Positions 1 to 6,007 of a stretch of 7,281 nucleotides of DNA are shown piece after piece. The translations under genes were made by a program, and so were the position numbers. The notes under the pieces are model-generated. The model saw only the letters and a list, made by a program, of their open reading frames with translations, was not told the origin of the DNA and made no database searches. Origin of the DNA: Bacillaceae bacterium UBA7792 (GTDB taxonomy: Bacteria > Bacillota > Bacilli > Bacillales > Cytobacillaceae); contig DLCS01000071.1 in NCBI GenBank assembly GCA_002480735.1, positions 1 to 7,281 of the forward strand. The letters run 5' to 3'. Positions within the stretch are counted from its first letter, which is position 1. Each line of letters opens with the position of its first letter.

Positions 1-1
1 T

Positions 2-613
2 AACATCCGTTTAAATAGTGGTGAAACGCTACAAGCGGATACAGTCGTATCAACTGTATCACATCAGGTATTGCCGGCTATTTTTCCTGATTATGAATTT
101 TTTGAGATATTTGAAGATGTTCCATCCACATCGGTGGCAAACGTTGCTCTCGCATTTCCAAGGGAAGCCATTGCAAAGGATATCGATGGGACGGGATTTG
201 TCGTTTCTCGTAACAGTGACTATACGATTACCGCTTGTACGTGGGGGCATAAAAAATGGCCTCACTCCTGCCCAGAGGATAAGGTTCTGCTTCGCTGTTT
301 CGTTGGCCGTGCTGGGGATGAAACGGTAGTGGACCTATCCGACGATGAAATTATCAAAATTGTACTTGAAGATATGAACAAGACGATGAACATTACGATG
401 GAGCCAGAATTTGCCGTTATTTCAAGATGGAAGAATGCTATGCCACAGTATACGGTCGGACATAAGGAACGGTTAGCACAGGTTCTAGACCATGTAAATC
501 AAGAACTACCGGGAGTGTTCATTGCGGGAAGCTCCTTTGAGGGCTTAGGAATTCCAGATTGTATTGACCAAGGTGAAGCGGCAGTCCAAAGGGTATTAAA
601 TTATTTAAAATAG
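2..613 (+). CDS. hemY: Coproporphyrinogen III oxidase (HemY/CgoX), C-terminal part
   Basis: The last 203 codons of a gene whose 5' end lies outside the window; the reading frame is open from base 2. The family is an FAD-dependent flavoprotein of about 470 residues. In Firmicutes it oxidises coproporphyrinogen III to coproporphyrin III with O2, ahead of iron insertion and decarboxylation to heme (established knowledge). Seen here: the conserved WKNAMPQYTVGH segment (about bases 428-463) and the C-terminal flavin-contacting segment FIAGSSFEGLGIPDCI (about 518-565), followed by the usual EAAVQRVL helix, so the C-terminus is complete. A TTG at 71 could be read as a start but has no Shine-Dalgarno site and lies inside the domain. 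In Bacillus the gene closes the hemEHY operon, and a terminator follows the stop at once. Family assignment is strong. The coproporphyrinogen specificity is inferred from taxonomy. Confidence 0.93.
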   Translation, partial: NIRLNSGETLQADTVVSTVSHQVLPAIFPDYEFFEIFEDVPSTSVANVALAFPREAIAKDIDGTGFVVSRNSDYTITACTWGHKKWPHSCPEDKVLLRCFVGRAGDETVVDLSDDEIIKIVLEDMNKTMNITMEPEFAVISRWKNAMPQYTVGHKERLAQVLDHVNQELPGVFIAGSSFEGLGIPDCIDQGEAAVQRVLNYLK

Positions 614-620
614 TTTGACT

Positions 621-659
621 AAGGGGAATCTGAGAATTTCAGTTTCCCTTTTGTTTTTT
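621..659 (+). terminator. Rho-independent terminator of hemY
   Basis: The arms AAGGGGAA/TTTCCCTT (621-628 and 643-650, with one G-T pair) continue, past an unpaired T and T, into CTGA/TCAG (630-633 and 639-642) around a 5-base GAATT loop. A T-rich run (649-659) follows. The hairpin begins 7 bases after the hemY stop and isolates the heme operon from yhgD, whose promoter begins 3 bases after the T run. Confidence 0.87.
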
Positions 660-661
660 GG

Positions 662-689
662 TTGACAATATTTAAGAACAGGATATAAT
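662..689 (+). promoter_or_regulatory. SigA-type promoter of yhgD
   Basis: A perfect -35 box TTGACA (662-667) and a perfect -10 box TATAAT (684-689) are separated by 16 bp, giving an expected transcription start near 696. Such a strong promoter upstream of a repressor gene is consistent with one held down by the operator just downstream at 704-728. Confidence 0.88.
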
Positions 690-703
690 AAACAATGTAC
701 TAA

Positions 704-728
704 ATGACCAATTTGGACAATTGGTCAT
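704..728 (+). promoter_or_regulatory. Putative YhgD operator 1, perfect inverted repeat
   Basis: Perfect 10-bp arms ATGACCAATT (704-713) and AATTGGTCAT (719-728) flank a 5-bp centre TGGAC. The site lies between the predicted transcription start (about 696) and the Shine-Dalgarno of yhgD (731-736), where a bound dimer would block initiation or early elongation. Size and symmetry fit TetR-family operators. A related site with the same half-site spacing lies before yhgE at 1339-1363. That YhgD is the binding protein is inferred from position and recurrence. Confidence 0.8.
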
Positions 729-741
729 AAGAGGTGACGAT

Positions 742-1314
742 ATGGCCGTTGATCGAAGGAAGCTCATTGTGGAAGCTGCAACCAAATCCTTTTCCTTATT
801 TGGTTTTAAGGCAACGACAATGGAGCAGGTGGCAAAAATAGCTAACGTGGGCAAAGGGACGATCTACACCTTTTTCAAAACGAAGGAAGAGCTATTTGAT
901 GAGATTATCAATCGTTTGATTAAGGAGATGAAGCAAGCTGCAGAAGAAGTGATTAATCCATCCTTTTCCTTTTACGAAAATGTGCATCGAGCCCTGTATA
1001 GAATACTAGAGTTCCGTTTGGAGCACCAGCTCACGATTAAGCTGTTTCAGGAAGAAAAGGAAATGGGAACACCGGCTGTGATGGAAGTTATGGTGAAATT
1101 AGAGCAGGCCATCTTGAATTATATTAAGGATAAGATTGTTGTGGCCATTGATAAGGGAGAAATCCAGCCATGTGATCCAGAAATCACATCCTTTGTAATG
1201 TTGAAGCTCTACATCGCTCTAATTTTTGATTGGGAAAAAAATCATGAGCCATTGGAAAAGGAAGAAATTGCTGAGCTCTTGGAAAAGTACATTTTTGAAG
1301 GATTATCTAAGTAG
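742..1314 (+). CDS. yhgD: TetR/AcrR-family transcriptional regulator (YhgD)
   Basis: A 190-residue protein of normal TetR-family length. The N-terminal helix-turn-helix is clear: TTMEQVAKIA (residues 26-35), turn NVG, recognition helix KGTIYTFF (38-45), then the KTKEELFDEII continuation. Residues from about 55 onward form the helical ligand-binding and dimerisation domain, which is variable and gives no clue to the ligand. The ATG at 742 is chosen because GAGGTG (731-736) lies 5 bases upstream. An in-frame TTG at 721 would lie inside the operator and has no ribosome binding site. The gene stands between hemY and yhgE, as in B. subtilis yhgD. It probably represses itself and yhgE through the operators at 704-728 and 1339-1363. 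The inducer is unknown. Confidence 0.92.
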   Translation: MAVDRRKLIVEAATKSFSLFGFKATTMEQVAKIANVGKGTIYTFFKTKEELFDEIINRLIKEMKQAAEEVINPSFSFYENVHRALYRILEFRLEHQLTIKLFQEEKEMGTPAVMEVMVKLEQAILNYIKDKIVVAIDKGEIQPCDPEITSFVMLKLYIALIFDWEKNHEPLEKEEIAELLEKYIFEGLSK

Positions 1315-1338
1315 GTAGTCCTTAGCTTTTGGAAAAAC

Positions 1339-1363
1339 ATGACCAATTGAACAAAACGGTCAA
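1339..1363 (+). promoter_or_regulatory. Putative YhgD operator 2, in front of yhgE
   Basis: The left arm ATGACCAATT (1339-1348) is identical to that of the upstream operator. The right arm AAACGGTCAA (1354-1363) matches 7 of 10 bases of the first operator's right arm. The core TGACC-N13-GGTCA geometry is exactly the same. It sits in the 70-bp gap between yhgD and yhgE, just upstream of the GGAGG site at 1371-1375. I see no convincing promoter in this gap, so the site may control an unrecognised yhgE promoter or act as a roadblock on read-through from yhgD. Confidence 0.7.
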
Positions 1364-1384
1364 ACATCTCGGAGGTTACGTTTT

Positions 1385-3523
1385 ATGCATCTATTGAAAG
1401 AAGAATTACGACATATTTTCACCAATAGGAAAATCCGTGTACCGATTATCGCGCTCCTATTTATCCCGGTACTATATAGTGGAATGTTCCTATGGGCCTT
1501 CTGGGACCCTTACGCTCATATGGATGACCTTCCGGTTGTGATTGTAAATGAGGATAAGGGAGCAAGCTTTGAAGGGGAGCATCTTGCACTAGGGGATGAA
1601 TTGGTCGATAAACTAAAGGATAGTGATAATTTTAAGTTTGATTTCAAATCCAAAAAGGATGCATATAAAGGGCTAAAAAATCAGGATTATTATTTGCTTG
1701 TTGAAATTCCTGACAACTTCTCTGAAAATGCAACGACCTTAATGGATGATGAACCGAAAAAATTAGACTTAGTTTATGTGCCGAATGAAAGCTATAACTT
1801 CCTAGCTTCACAAATTGGTGAAACAGCAATGGAGAAAATCAAAGCTTCTCTTTCTGAGAAGGTAACAGAAACCTACGCTGATACGATTTTCTCAAAAATC
1901 ACGGATATGGCTGATGGGATTGGCCAAGCTAGTGATGGTGCCGGTAAGCTCAGCGATGGTTCGAATGAGTTAAAGGATGGAACGGCAACCTTGCATGAGA
2001 AGCTAGCAGAACTTGCAAGCAAATCCATCGAGTTTAAAGAGGGAATGTATACAGCAAATAATGGTTCAAAGGAATTGGCCTCTGGACTTAATACTCTTAA
2101 TCAAGGGTTAGCTGAATTAGGAAAAGGCCATTCAACACTAACATCGTTAACAGGTGATCTTGCCGCAGGAAGTCAAGGACTGGCAGATGGGGTTTCAGCT
2201 GCTAAGGCTGGGATTGACCAAATAAATGGAAATATGCCAGCATTGAAGAATGGGGCAGCAAGTGTTGAAGCCGGGGCGAAGAGCCTCTCGGAAAATTTGG
2301 CGCAATTTCAGCAAGGGATGCAAAGTGTCAATGCTGGAATGACCCAATTTAAAAATAGTATGAATGATGTCATTGCACAAATGCCACCTGAAAAACAAAA
2401 AGAAGTTCTAACATTGTTTGCAAGTCTCGATCAATTATCTAAATCATCTGTCGAACTATCAAATGGCGCCAATAAATTACATGGTGGTGCAGAGCAGCTT
2501 AATAAAGGTCAAGAACAGCTTGCAGCTGGTATTGGACAATTAGCTACTCGTACACCAGAACTTGAGGCAGGAGCAGGAAAGCTTGCCAAAGGGGTTAAAG
2601 ATTTTCAAGCTGGAATGAAGACTTACGACCAGAAGTTCGCCGAAGCACAAAATGGTGCGAATAAGCTTGTTACTGGTGCTGGAACATTATCTGGCGGACT
2701 AAATCAGCTGGCTGATGGAACGGATAAAATAACAAGTGGCGCTGGTCAGTTAGAGGAAGGCGCGAAGAAGATTGCTGACGGGACGAAAGAGGTTTCCGAC
2801 GGCAGTAAGGAATTAGCCGACAAGCTGTCAGAAGGCGCGGATGAAGCAACTTCTGTACACGCTGATGATAAAACATTTAATATGATGGCGAGTCCCGTAA
2901 AAGTAAAGAATGAAAAAATCAATGAAGTACCTAACTACGGTACAGGATTTGCACCATACTTCATCTCACTTGGATTATTTGTTGGAGCACTTCTTTTATC
3001 CATTGTCTTCCCATTAAAAGAGCCTGCAGCGATCCCAAGAAATGCATGGAACTGGTTTACAAGCAAATTTACGATACTTTCTGCAATTGGAATTGTTCAA
3101 GGCTTAATTGCAGCAGCTGTACTAATACTAGGACTAGGTTTAGAGGTAAAAAATATTCCATTGTTCCTATTGTTTGTAATTGCAACAAGCATTACATTTG
3201 TTGCTTTAATTCAATTCTTTGTAACAGCATTCGGAGATCCTGGACGTTTCATTGCGATCCTAATATTGATTTTCCAATTAACAACAAGTGCGGGTACATT
3301 CCCACTAGAAGTGATTCCAGGCTTTTTACAGCATTTCAATGCCTTTTTACCAATGACCTATACGGTTCAAGGATTCAAGGCAGTGATCTCGAGTGGGGAT
3401 TATTCAGTCATGTGGCATAATCTATTTATCCTAATAGGATTCATGGCTATCTTCATGATTGGTAGTCTCGGATACTTTAAATTAATGCATAAACGTCAAT
3501 TTAAGACACTTGTACAAGATTAA
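1385..3523 (+). CDS. yhgE: YhgE/Pip-family membrane protein with LxxG heptad array
   Basis: A 712-residue membrane protein. One N-terminal membrane segment (about 20-40) is followed by the family signature DPYAHMDDLPVVIVNEDKGA (41-60) and an outer domain. Then comes a long stretch (about 177-480) of heptads of the form xxxLxxG, such as KLSDGSNELKDGT and ELADKL, predicted to form extended helix. Five further membrane segments lie near 525-543, 563-585, 591-613, 620-640 and 679-699, an ABC-2 permease-like C-terminal half. The family includes the lactococcal phage infection protein Pip and B. subtilis YhgE; related proteins take part in type VII secretion (EsaA). The molecular role of YhgE itself is not settled. 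No ATPase is encoded nearby. ATG 1385 is preceded by GGAGG with 9-base spacing. It lies 70 bp after yhgD with an operator between, so it is likely co-regulated. From memory it is somewhat shorter than B. subtilis YhgE (about 775), plausibly through fewer heptads. Confidence 0.9.
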   Translation: MHLLKEELRHIFTNRKIRVPIIALLFIPVLYSGMFLWAFWDPYAHMDDLPVVIVNEDKGASFEGEHLALGDELVDKLKDSDNFKFDFKSKKDAYKGLKNQDYYLLVEIPDNFSENATTLMDDEPKKLDLVYVPNESYNFLASQIGETAMEKIKASLSEKVTETYADTIFSKITDMADGIGQASDGAGKLSDGSNELKDGTATLHEKLAELASKSIEFKEGMYTANNGSKELASGLNTLNQGLAELGKGHSTLTSLTGDLAAGSQGLADGVSAAKAGIDQINGNMPALKNGAASVEAGAKSLSENLAQFQQGMQSVNAGMTQFKNSMNDVIAQMPPEKQKEVLTLFASLDQLSKSSVELSNGANKLHGGAEQLNKGQEQLAAGIGQLATRTPELEAGAGKLAKGVKDFQAGMKTYDQKFAEAQNGANKLVTGAGTLSGGLNQLADGTDKITSGAGQLEEGAKKIADGTKEVSDGSKELADKLSEGADEATSVHADDKTFNMMASPVKVKNEKINEVPNYGTGFAPYFISLGLFVGALLLSIVFPLKEPAAIPRNAWNWFTSKFTILSAIGIVQGLIAAAVLILGLGLEVKNIPLFLLFVIATSITFVALIQFFVTAFGDPGRFIAILILIFQLTTSAGTFPLEVIPGFLQHFNAFLPMTYTVQGFKAVISSGDYSVMWHNLFILIGFMAIFMIGSLGYFKLMHKRQFKTLVQD

Positions 3524-3540
3524 TAAATTTATTGGTTTTA

Positions 3541-3608
3541 GCCTTATACTTGTGCGTGAATGGGTTTTATTCGGTACGAATACCTTAATGAACGTACCTG
3601 TATAAGGC
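3541..3608. repeat. Structured inverted-repeat element after yhgE
   Basis: A perfect 9-bp outer inverted repeat, GCCTTATAC (3541-3549) and GTATAAGGC (3600-3608), encloses two overlapping, mutually exclusive inner hairpins. One is TATTCG (3568-3573)/CGAATA (3577-3582) around a 3-base GTA loop. The other is GGTACG (3573-3578)/CGTACC (3593-3598). No T run follows the outer stem, so it is not a normal terminator. It begins 17 bases after the yhgE stop. It could be a 3'-UTR RNA fold, a short dispersed repeat, or a binding site. I do not recognise a named family. Confidence 0.6.
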
Positions 3609-3637
3609 GACATGTAGATTGGCACTAAATAGTTTGG

Positions 3638-3676
3638 AAAAAAAAAGGACCCGTTGTCATATGACAACGGGTTTTC
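3638..3676. terminator. Bidirectional terminator between convergent yhgE and yhfH
   Basis: A perfect 24-bp palindrome (3649-3672) with half-arm ACCCGTTGTCAT and an NdeI-like CATATG centre. It is flanked on the left by nine A (3638-3646, then GG) and on the right by TTTT (3672-3675). Read rightward it ends yhgE with a short T run. Read leftward it ends yhfH with a nine-T run after CC. It sits between two convergent genes, as expected for a shared terminator. Confidence 0.85.
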
Positions 3677-3748
3677 AAAATTGGAAGGGATTATGGAACA
3701 AAATGCAGGTGCATCATGTACCAGTAAAACATGGAAATATTAAACTAC

Positions 3749-3765
3749 AAAAATAGGTAACCTAT
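3749..3765 (-). terminator. Possible weak terminator at the end of yhfH
   Basis: Arms ATAGGT (3753-3758) and ACCTAT (3760-3765) form an inverted repeat overlapping the yhfH stop codon. On the minus strand it reads as a small hairpin (ATAGG, loop TTA, CCTAT) followed by five T. The stem is short, so it is likely inefficient beside the stronger palindrome at 3638-3676. Confidence 0.35.
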
Positions 3766-3896
3766 AGACTTGTAACACCTTGGCATTGATCACACTTATT
3801 GCTGTAGCATTCATGCTGTTCATCGATTGTGCCTCCACACTCACTGCACACTTTTGCTGGTAAATTCCTAAAAAATTCAACGATGTTCTGAATCAT
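3762..3896 (-). CDS. yhfH: Small Cys-rich YhfH-family protein
   Basis: A 44-residue protein on the minus strand, starting MIQNIVEFFRNLPAKVCSEC and ending at TAG (3762-3764). The start is well supported: AAGGAGG (3905-3911 on the complement) lies 8 bases before the ATG. Cysteines at 18, 21, 30, 35 and 38 include two CxxC pairs (CSEC, CDQC), a rubredoxin-knuckle or zinc-ribbon pattern suggesting one bound metal ion, probably zinc. The EFFRNLP leader followed by a CxxCG pair and an EQHE segment matches what I know of the YhfH family of Bacillus, whose function is unknown. It is convergent with yhgE and divergent from yhfI, with its own likely promoter at 3950-3979. It lies next to yhfI as in B. 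subtilis. The coding call is strong; metal binding is inferred. Confidence 0.85.
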   Translation of the reverse strand: MIQNIVEFFRNLPAKVCSECGGTIDEQHECYSNKCDQCQGVTSL

Positions 3897-3949
3897 CTTA
3901 AGGGCCTCCTTGTGTATTAGGTGTTTCAAACAGTTCTAAGATTAATCAT

Positions 3950-3979
3950 ATTGTATTATAACAGATGAAGAATTGTCAA
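3950..3979 (-). promoter_or_regulatory. Likely SigA promoter of yhfH
   Basis: On the minus strand there is a perfect TTGACA (complement of 3974-3979) and a TACAAT -10 box (complement of 3950-3955) with an 18-bp spacer. A TATAAT (complement of 3955-3960) overlaps it but would leave only 13 bp, so TACAAT is preferred. Transcription would start near 3943, giving a leader of about 45 bases. Confidence 0.65.
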
Positions 3980-3986
3980 CGCTGTT

Positions 3987-4016
3987 TTTTAATTTTTTTG
4001 AAAAAAGATTTATAAT
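3987..4016 (+). promoter_or_regulatory. Candidate promoter of the yhfI-lplJ operon
   Basis: A perfect TATAAT (4011-4016) lies 46 bp before the yhfI start, in a T-rich tract. The -35 is poor (TTTTAA at 3987-3992 with 18-bp spacing), and a TTGAAA at 3998-4003 is too close to serve. It is the best candidate in the gap but weak, and divergent from the yhfH promoter. Confidence 0.4.
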
Positions 4017-4062
4017 TAACAGAGAACCATCAAAATTGATAAGTACAGAAGGAGGAGAAAGG

Positions 4063-4797
4063 ATGAAATTAACGATTATTGGCTATTGGGGAGGCTATCC
4101 GAAGGCAAATGAAGCAAGTGCTGGCTACCTGTTAGAGGAAAATGGGTTCAAATTATTGATTGATTGTGGGAGCGGGATACTATCAAAGATGCAAAATTTA
4201 TTACCTCCCGAGGATCTTGATGCGGTGATCATCTCCCATTATCATGCCGATCATATTGCAGATATCGGTGTCCTGCAGCATGCCCGATTGATTCAAGGTT
4301 TTCTTGGGAAGAGTATGGAGTCCTTACCGATCTATGGCCATACGTTAGACGAAGCTGAATTTGCCAAACTAACCCATAAGGGTGTTACAGAAGGTGTTGC
4401 CTATGATCCGCAAAAAACTTTATCGGTTGGTCCATTTACGGTACAATTTTTAAGGACGGATCATCCTGCACCCTGCTTTGCAATGAGAATTGAAGCGGAT
4501 GGCAAATCACTCGTTTATACGGGGGATACCTCTTATAAGGATGAGTTCATTCCATTTACCATGCATGCTGATTTGCTTCTCTCAGAATGTAATTTCTATC
4601 GTGACCAGGATGGCAAAAGCGCAGGTCATATGAATAGTACAGATGTTGGGAGGCTGGCACAGGCTGCAAAGGTGAAACAAGTTGTACTTACCCATCTACC
4701 GCATTTTGGAGAGCTTAAGAACTTGATTACGGAAACAGCGGAGGTTTACGATGGCTCTCTTGAACTTGCGGAATATGGGAAAATAATTGAATGGTAA
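4063..4797 (+). CDS. yhfI: Metallo-beta-lactamase-fold hydrolase (YhfI)
   Basis: A 244-residue MBL-fold protein of RNase Z-like type. The hallmark motif is SHYHADH, with H59, H61, D63 and H64. Other probable metal ligands are H134 (RTDHP), the bridging D155 (VYTGDTS) and H211 (VVLTHLPH), so a complete two-metal site is present; H189 (AGHM) may also take part. The N-terminal LTIIGYWGGYPKANEASAGY strand-loop and the LLIDCGSG segment (31-38) are typical of this subgroup, which is annotated as putative Zn-dependent hydrolase or phosphodiesterase. No substrate is established and it cannot be deduced here. ATG 4063 is chosen because AAGGAGG (4049-4055) precedes it by 7 bases; the frame extends upstream to 3973 but that part lacks a ribosome site and is not family-like. 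The stop TAA overlaps the lplJ Shine-Dalgarno, so the two genes are surely co-transcribed and probably coupled. Confidence 0.9.
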   Translation: MKLTIIGYWGGYPKANEASAGYLLEENGFKLLIDCGSGILSKMQNLLPPEDLDAVIISHYHADHIADIGVLQHARLIQGFLGKSMESLPIYGHTLDEAEFAKLTHKGVTEGVAYDPQKTLSVGPFTVQFLRTDHPAPCFAMRIEADGKSLVYTGDTSYKDEFIPFTMHADLLLSECNFYRDQDGKSAGHMNSTDVGRLAQAAKVKQVVLTHLPHFGELKNLITETAEVYDGSLELAEYGKIIEW

Positions 4798-4809
4798 GGA
4801 GTTGCTTGA

Positions 4810-5799
4810 ATGTTATTTATCGACAATAGAGGCATTACGGATCCACGAATCAATTTGGCAATTGAGGAGTATGCCTTAAAAAATTTGAACATCAATGAAA
4901 CGTATTTGTTATTTTACATAAATGCGCCTTCGATTATTATCGGAAAGAATCAAAATACGATTGAGGAAATCAATACGGAATATGTAGAGGCTCATGACAT
5001 TAAGGTTGTCCGCAGGCTCTCTGGCGGCGGCGCTGTCTATCATGATTTAGGAAATTTGAATTTTAGCTTTATTACGAAGGATGACGGAGAGTCCTTCCAT
5101 AATTTCAGGAAGTTCACAGAACCTGTTGTGGAGGCTTTAAGAAAGCTAGGAGTCAATGCAGAGCTAAGTGGGCGAAATGACCTCGTTGTAGAAGGACGAA
5201 AAATCTCCGGCAATGCCCAATTTTCCACAAGAGGAAGAATGTTTAGTCATGGAACGCTGATGCTTGATTCCGAAATTGACAATGTCGTCTCAGCTCTTAA
5301 GGTAAAAAAGGATAAAATCGAATCAAAAGGAATTAAATCCATTCGAAGCCGAGTTGCGAATATATCGGAATTTCTAGATGAAAAAATTTCTATGGAGGAC
5401 TTTCGTTCCCTACTTTTAGAAAACATATTTGGTGGGAAGGACAAAATTGAGGAATATGTTCTAACCGATGAAGATTGGCAGAAGATTCATGAGCTCTCAA
5501 AGGAGCGTTATCAAAATTGGGATTGGAATTATGGGAAGTCGCCGAAATTTAACTTGCAGCACTCTCACAGGTTCCCAGTGGGGAGTATTGATGTACGCTT
5601 AGAGGTGAACAAAGGCATCATCGAAAATTGCAAAATCTTTGGGGACTTCTTCGGTGTTGGGGATGTGTCTGATATTGAGAAAAAGCTAGTCGGCCTCCGA
5701 TATGAGAAGTCAGAGATTGACCGTGTACTAGAAGATATCGACATCCAACATTATTTTGGGAATATAACAAAAGAGGATTTTGCACAGCTACTATACTAA
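4810..5799 (+). CDS. lplJ: Lipoate-protein ligase (LplJ)
   Basis: A 329-residue LplA/LplJ-type enzyme, normal length for the Bacillus form. It activates free lipoate with ATP to lipoyl-AMP and transfers it to a lysine of lipoyl domains (2-oxoacid dehydrogenase E2 subunits, GcvH) in the cytoplasm. Motifs seen: RRLSGGGAVYHD (68-79, substrate loop), NDL followed by GRKISGNAQ (123-136) with the expected catalytic K131, HGTL (147-150), and RVANI (181-185). Residues from about 255 form the C-terminal accessory domain found in lipoate-activating ligases, arguing against an octanoyl-transferase that lacks it. AAGGAG (4796-4801) overlaps the yhfI stop and lies 8 bases from the ATG, fixing the start and indicating an operon with yhfI. 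A terminator begins in the stop codon, separating it from lcfB. No missing key residues are evident. Confidence 0.95.
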   Translation: MLFIDNRGITDPRINLAIEEYALKNLNINETYLLFYINAPSIIIGKNQNTIEEINTEYVEAHDIKVVRRLSGGGAVYHDLGNLNFSFITKDDGESFHNFRKFTEPVVEALRKLGVNAELSGRNDLVVEGRKISGNAQFSTRGRMFSHGTLMLDSEIDNVVSALKVKKDKIESKGIKSIRSRVANISEFLDEKISMEDFRSLLLENIFGGKDKIEEYVLTDEDWQKIHELSKERYQNWDWNYGKSPKFNLQHSHRFPVGSIDVRLEVNKGIIENCKIFGDFFGVGDVSDIEKKLVGLRYEKSEIDRVLEDIDIQHYFGNITKEDFAQLLY

Positions 5800-5820
5800 A
5801 GGCGCCTTCGGGCGTTTTTT
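5798..5820 (+). terminator. UUCG-tetraloop terminator of yhfI-lplJ
   Basis: Stem CGCC (5803-5806)/GGCG (5811-5814) is closed on the stable tetraloop TTCG (5807-5810) in C(UUCG)G context. It is extended by two G-T pairs and A-T pairs reaching back into the lplJ stop codon, and followed by six T (5815-5820). A compact, typical intrinsic terminator. Confidence 0.92.
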
Positions 5821-5876
5821 CTTTTGTGAAAAAATGAAGTCTTTATGTAAACTCGATAAAAACAACTTAGATAGCG

Positions 5877-5923
5877 ACAAAAAATTATATCGAAATTTAA
5901 TTTTTTAAAAATTCATTTTTTGT
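5877..5923. repeat. AT-rich inverted repeat upstream of the lcfB promoter
   Basis: Perfect 9-bp arms ACAAAAAAT (5877-5885) and ATTTTTTGT (5915-5923) enclose an AT-rich interior. The A and T tracts end about 13 bp before the candidate -35 box at 5936. They may act as an UP element or curved DNA for the lcfB promoter. With such skewed composition, chance symmetry is quite possible. Between the lplJ terminator and this repeat (5821-5876) I see nothing definite. Confidence 0.4.
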
Positions 5924-5935
5924 ATGCGTTTTCCC

Positions 5936-5964
5936 TTGTAACTCTATCCCTTTTTCAATATAAT
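5936..5964 (+). promoter_or_regulatory. Candidate distal promoter of lcfB
   Basis: TTGTAA (5936-5941) and TATAAT (5959-5964) with the optimal 17-bp spacer, preceded by AT tracts. It would give a leader of about 118 bases before the lcfB ATG. Confidence 0.6.
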
Positions 5965-6007
5965 ATATCTAGAAAATTATTAAAACTTTGTGAACATTTT
6001 CGCAAGG

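Noticed and set aside
721..741. TTG at 721 as an upstream start for yhgD
   Set aside because: It lies inside the operator's right arm and has no Shine-Dalgarno; ATG 742 has GAGGTG at 5-base spacing and gives family length.
3046..3420. 124-codon plus-strand frame inside yhgE
   Set aside because: A shadow of the yhgE membrane-coding region, Cys- and Asn-rich, with no ribosome site and no family features.
3522..3533. AATAAA/TTTATT palindrome at the yhgE stop
   Set aside because: Pure A/T, too weak to act as a hairpin, and expected often in this composition.
3693..3743. 16-codon frame MEQNAGASCTSKTWKY after the terminator
   Set aside because: A purine-rich GGAAGG lies close upstream, but the peptide is very short, there is no promoter and it follows a terminator.
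3960..3990. AACAG/CTGTT hairpin followed by six T as a terminator
   Set aside because: Only a 5-bp stem with a 17-base loop, in a divergent promoter region where no plus-strand transcript is expected.
3973..4062. N-terminal extension of yhfI from a TTG
   Set aside because: The extra 30 residues are low-complexity and cover the candidate promoter; AAGGAGG sits correctly before ATG 4063.
5834..5908. 24-codon frame MKSLCKLDKNNLDSDKKLYR... after lplJ
   Set aside because: No Shine-Dalgarno and it runs into AT-rich sequence; likely chance.
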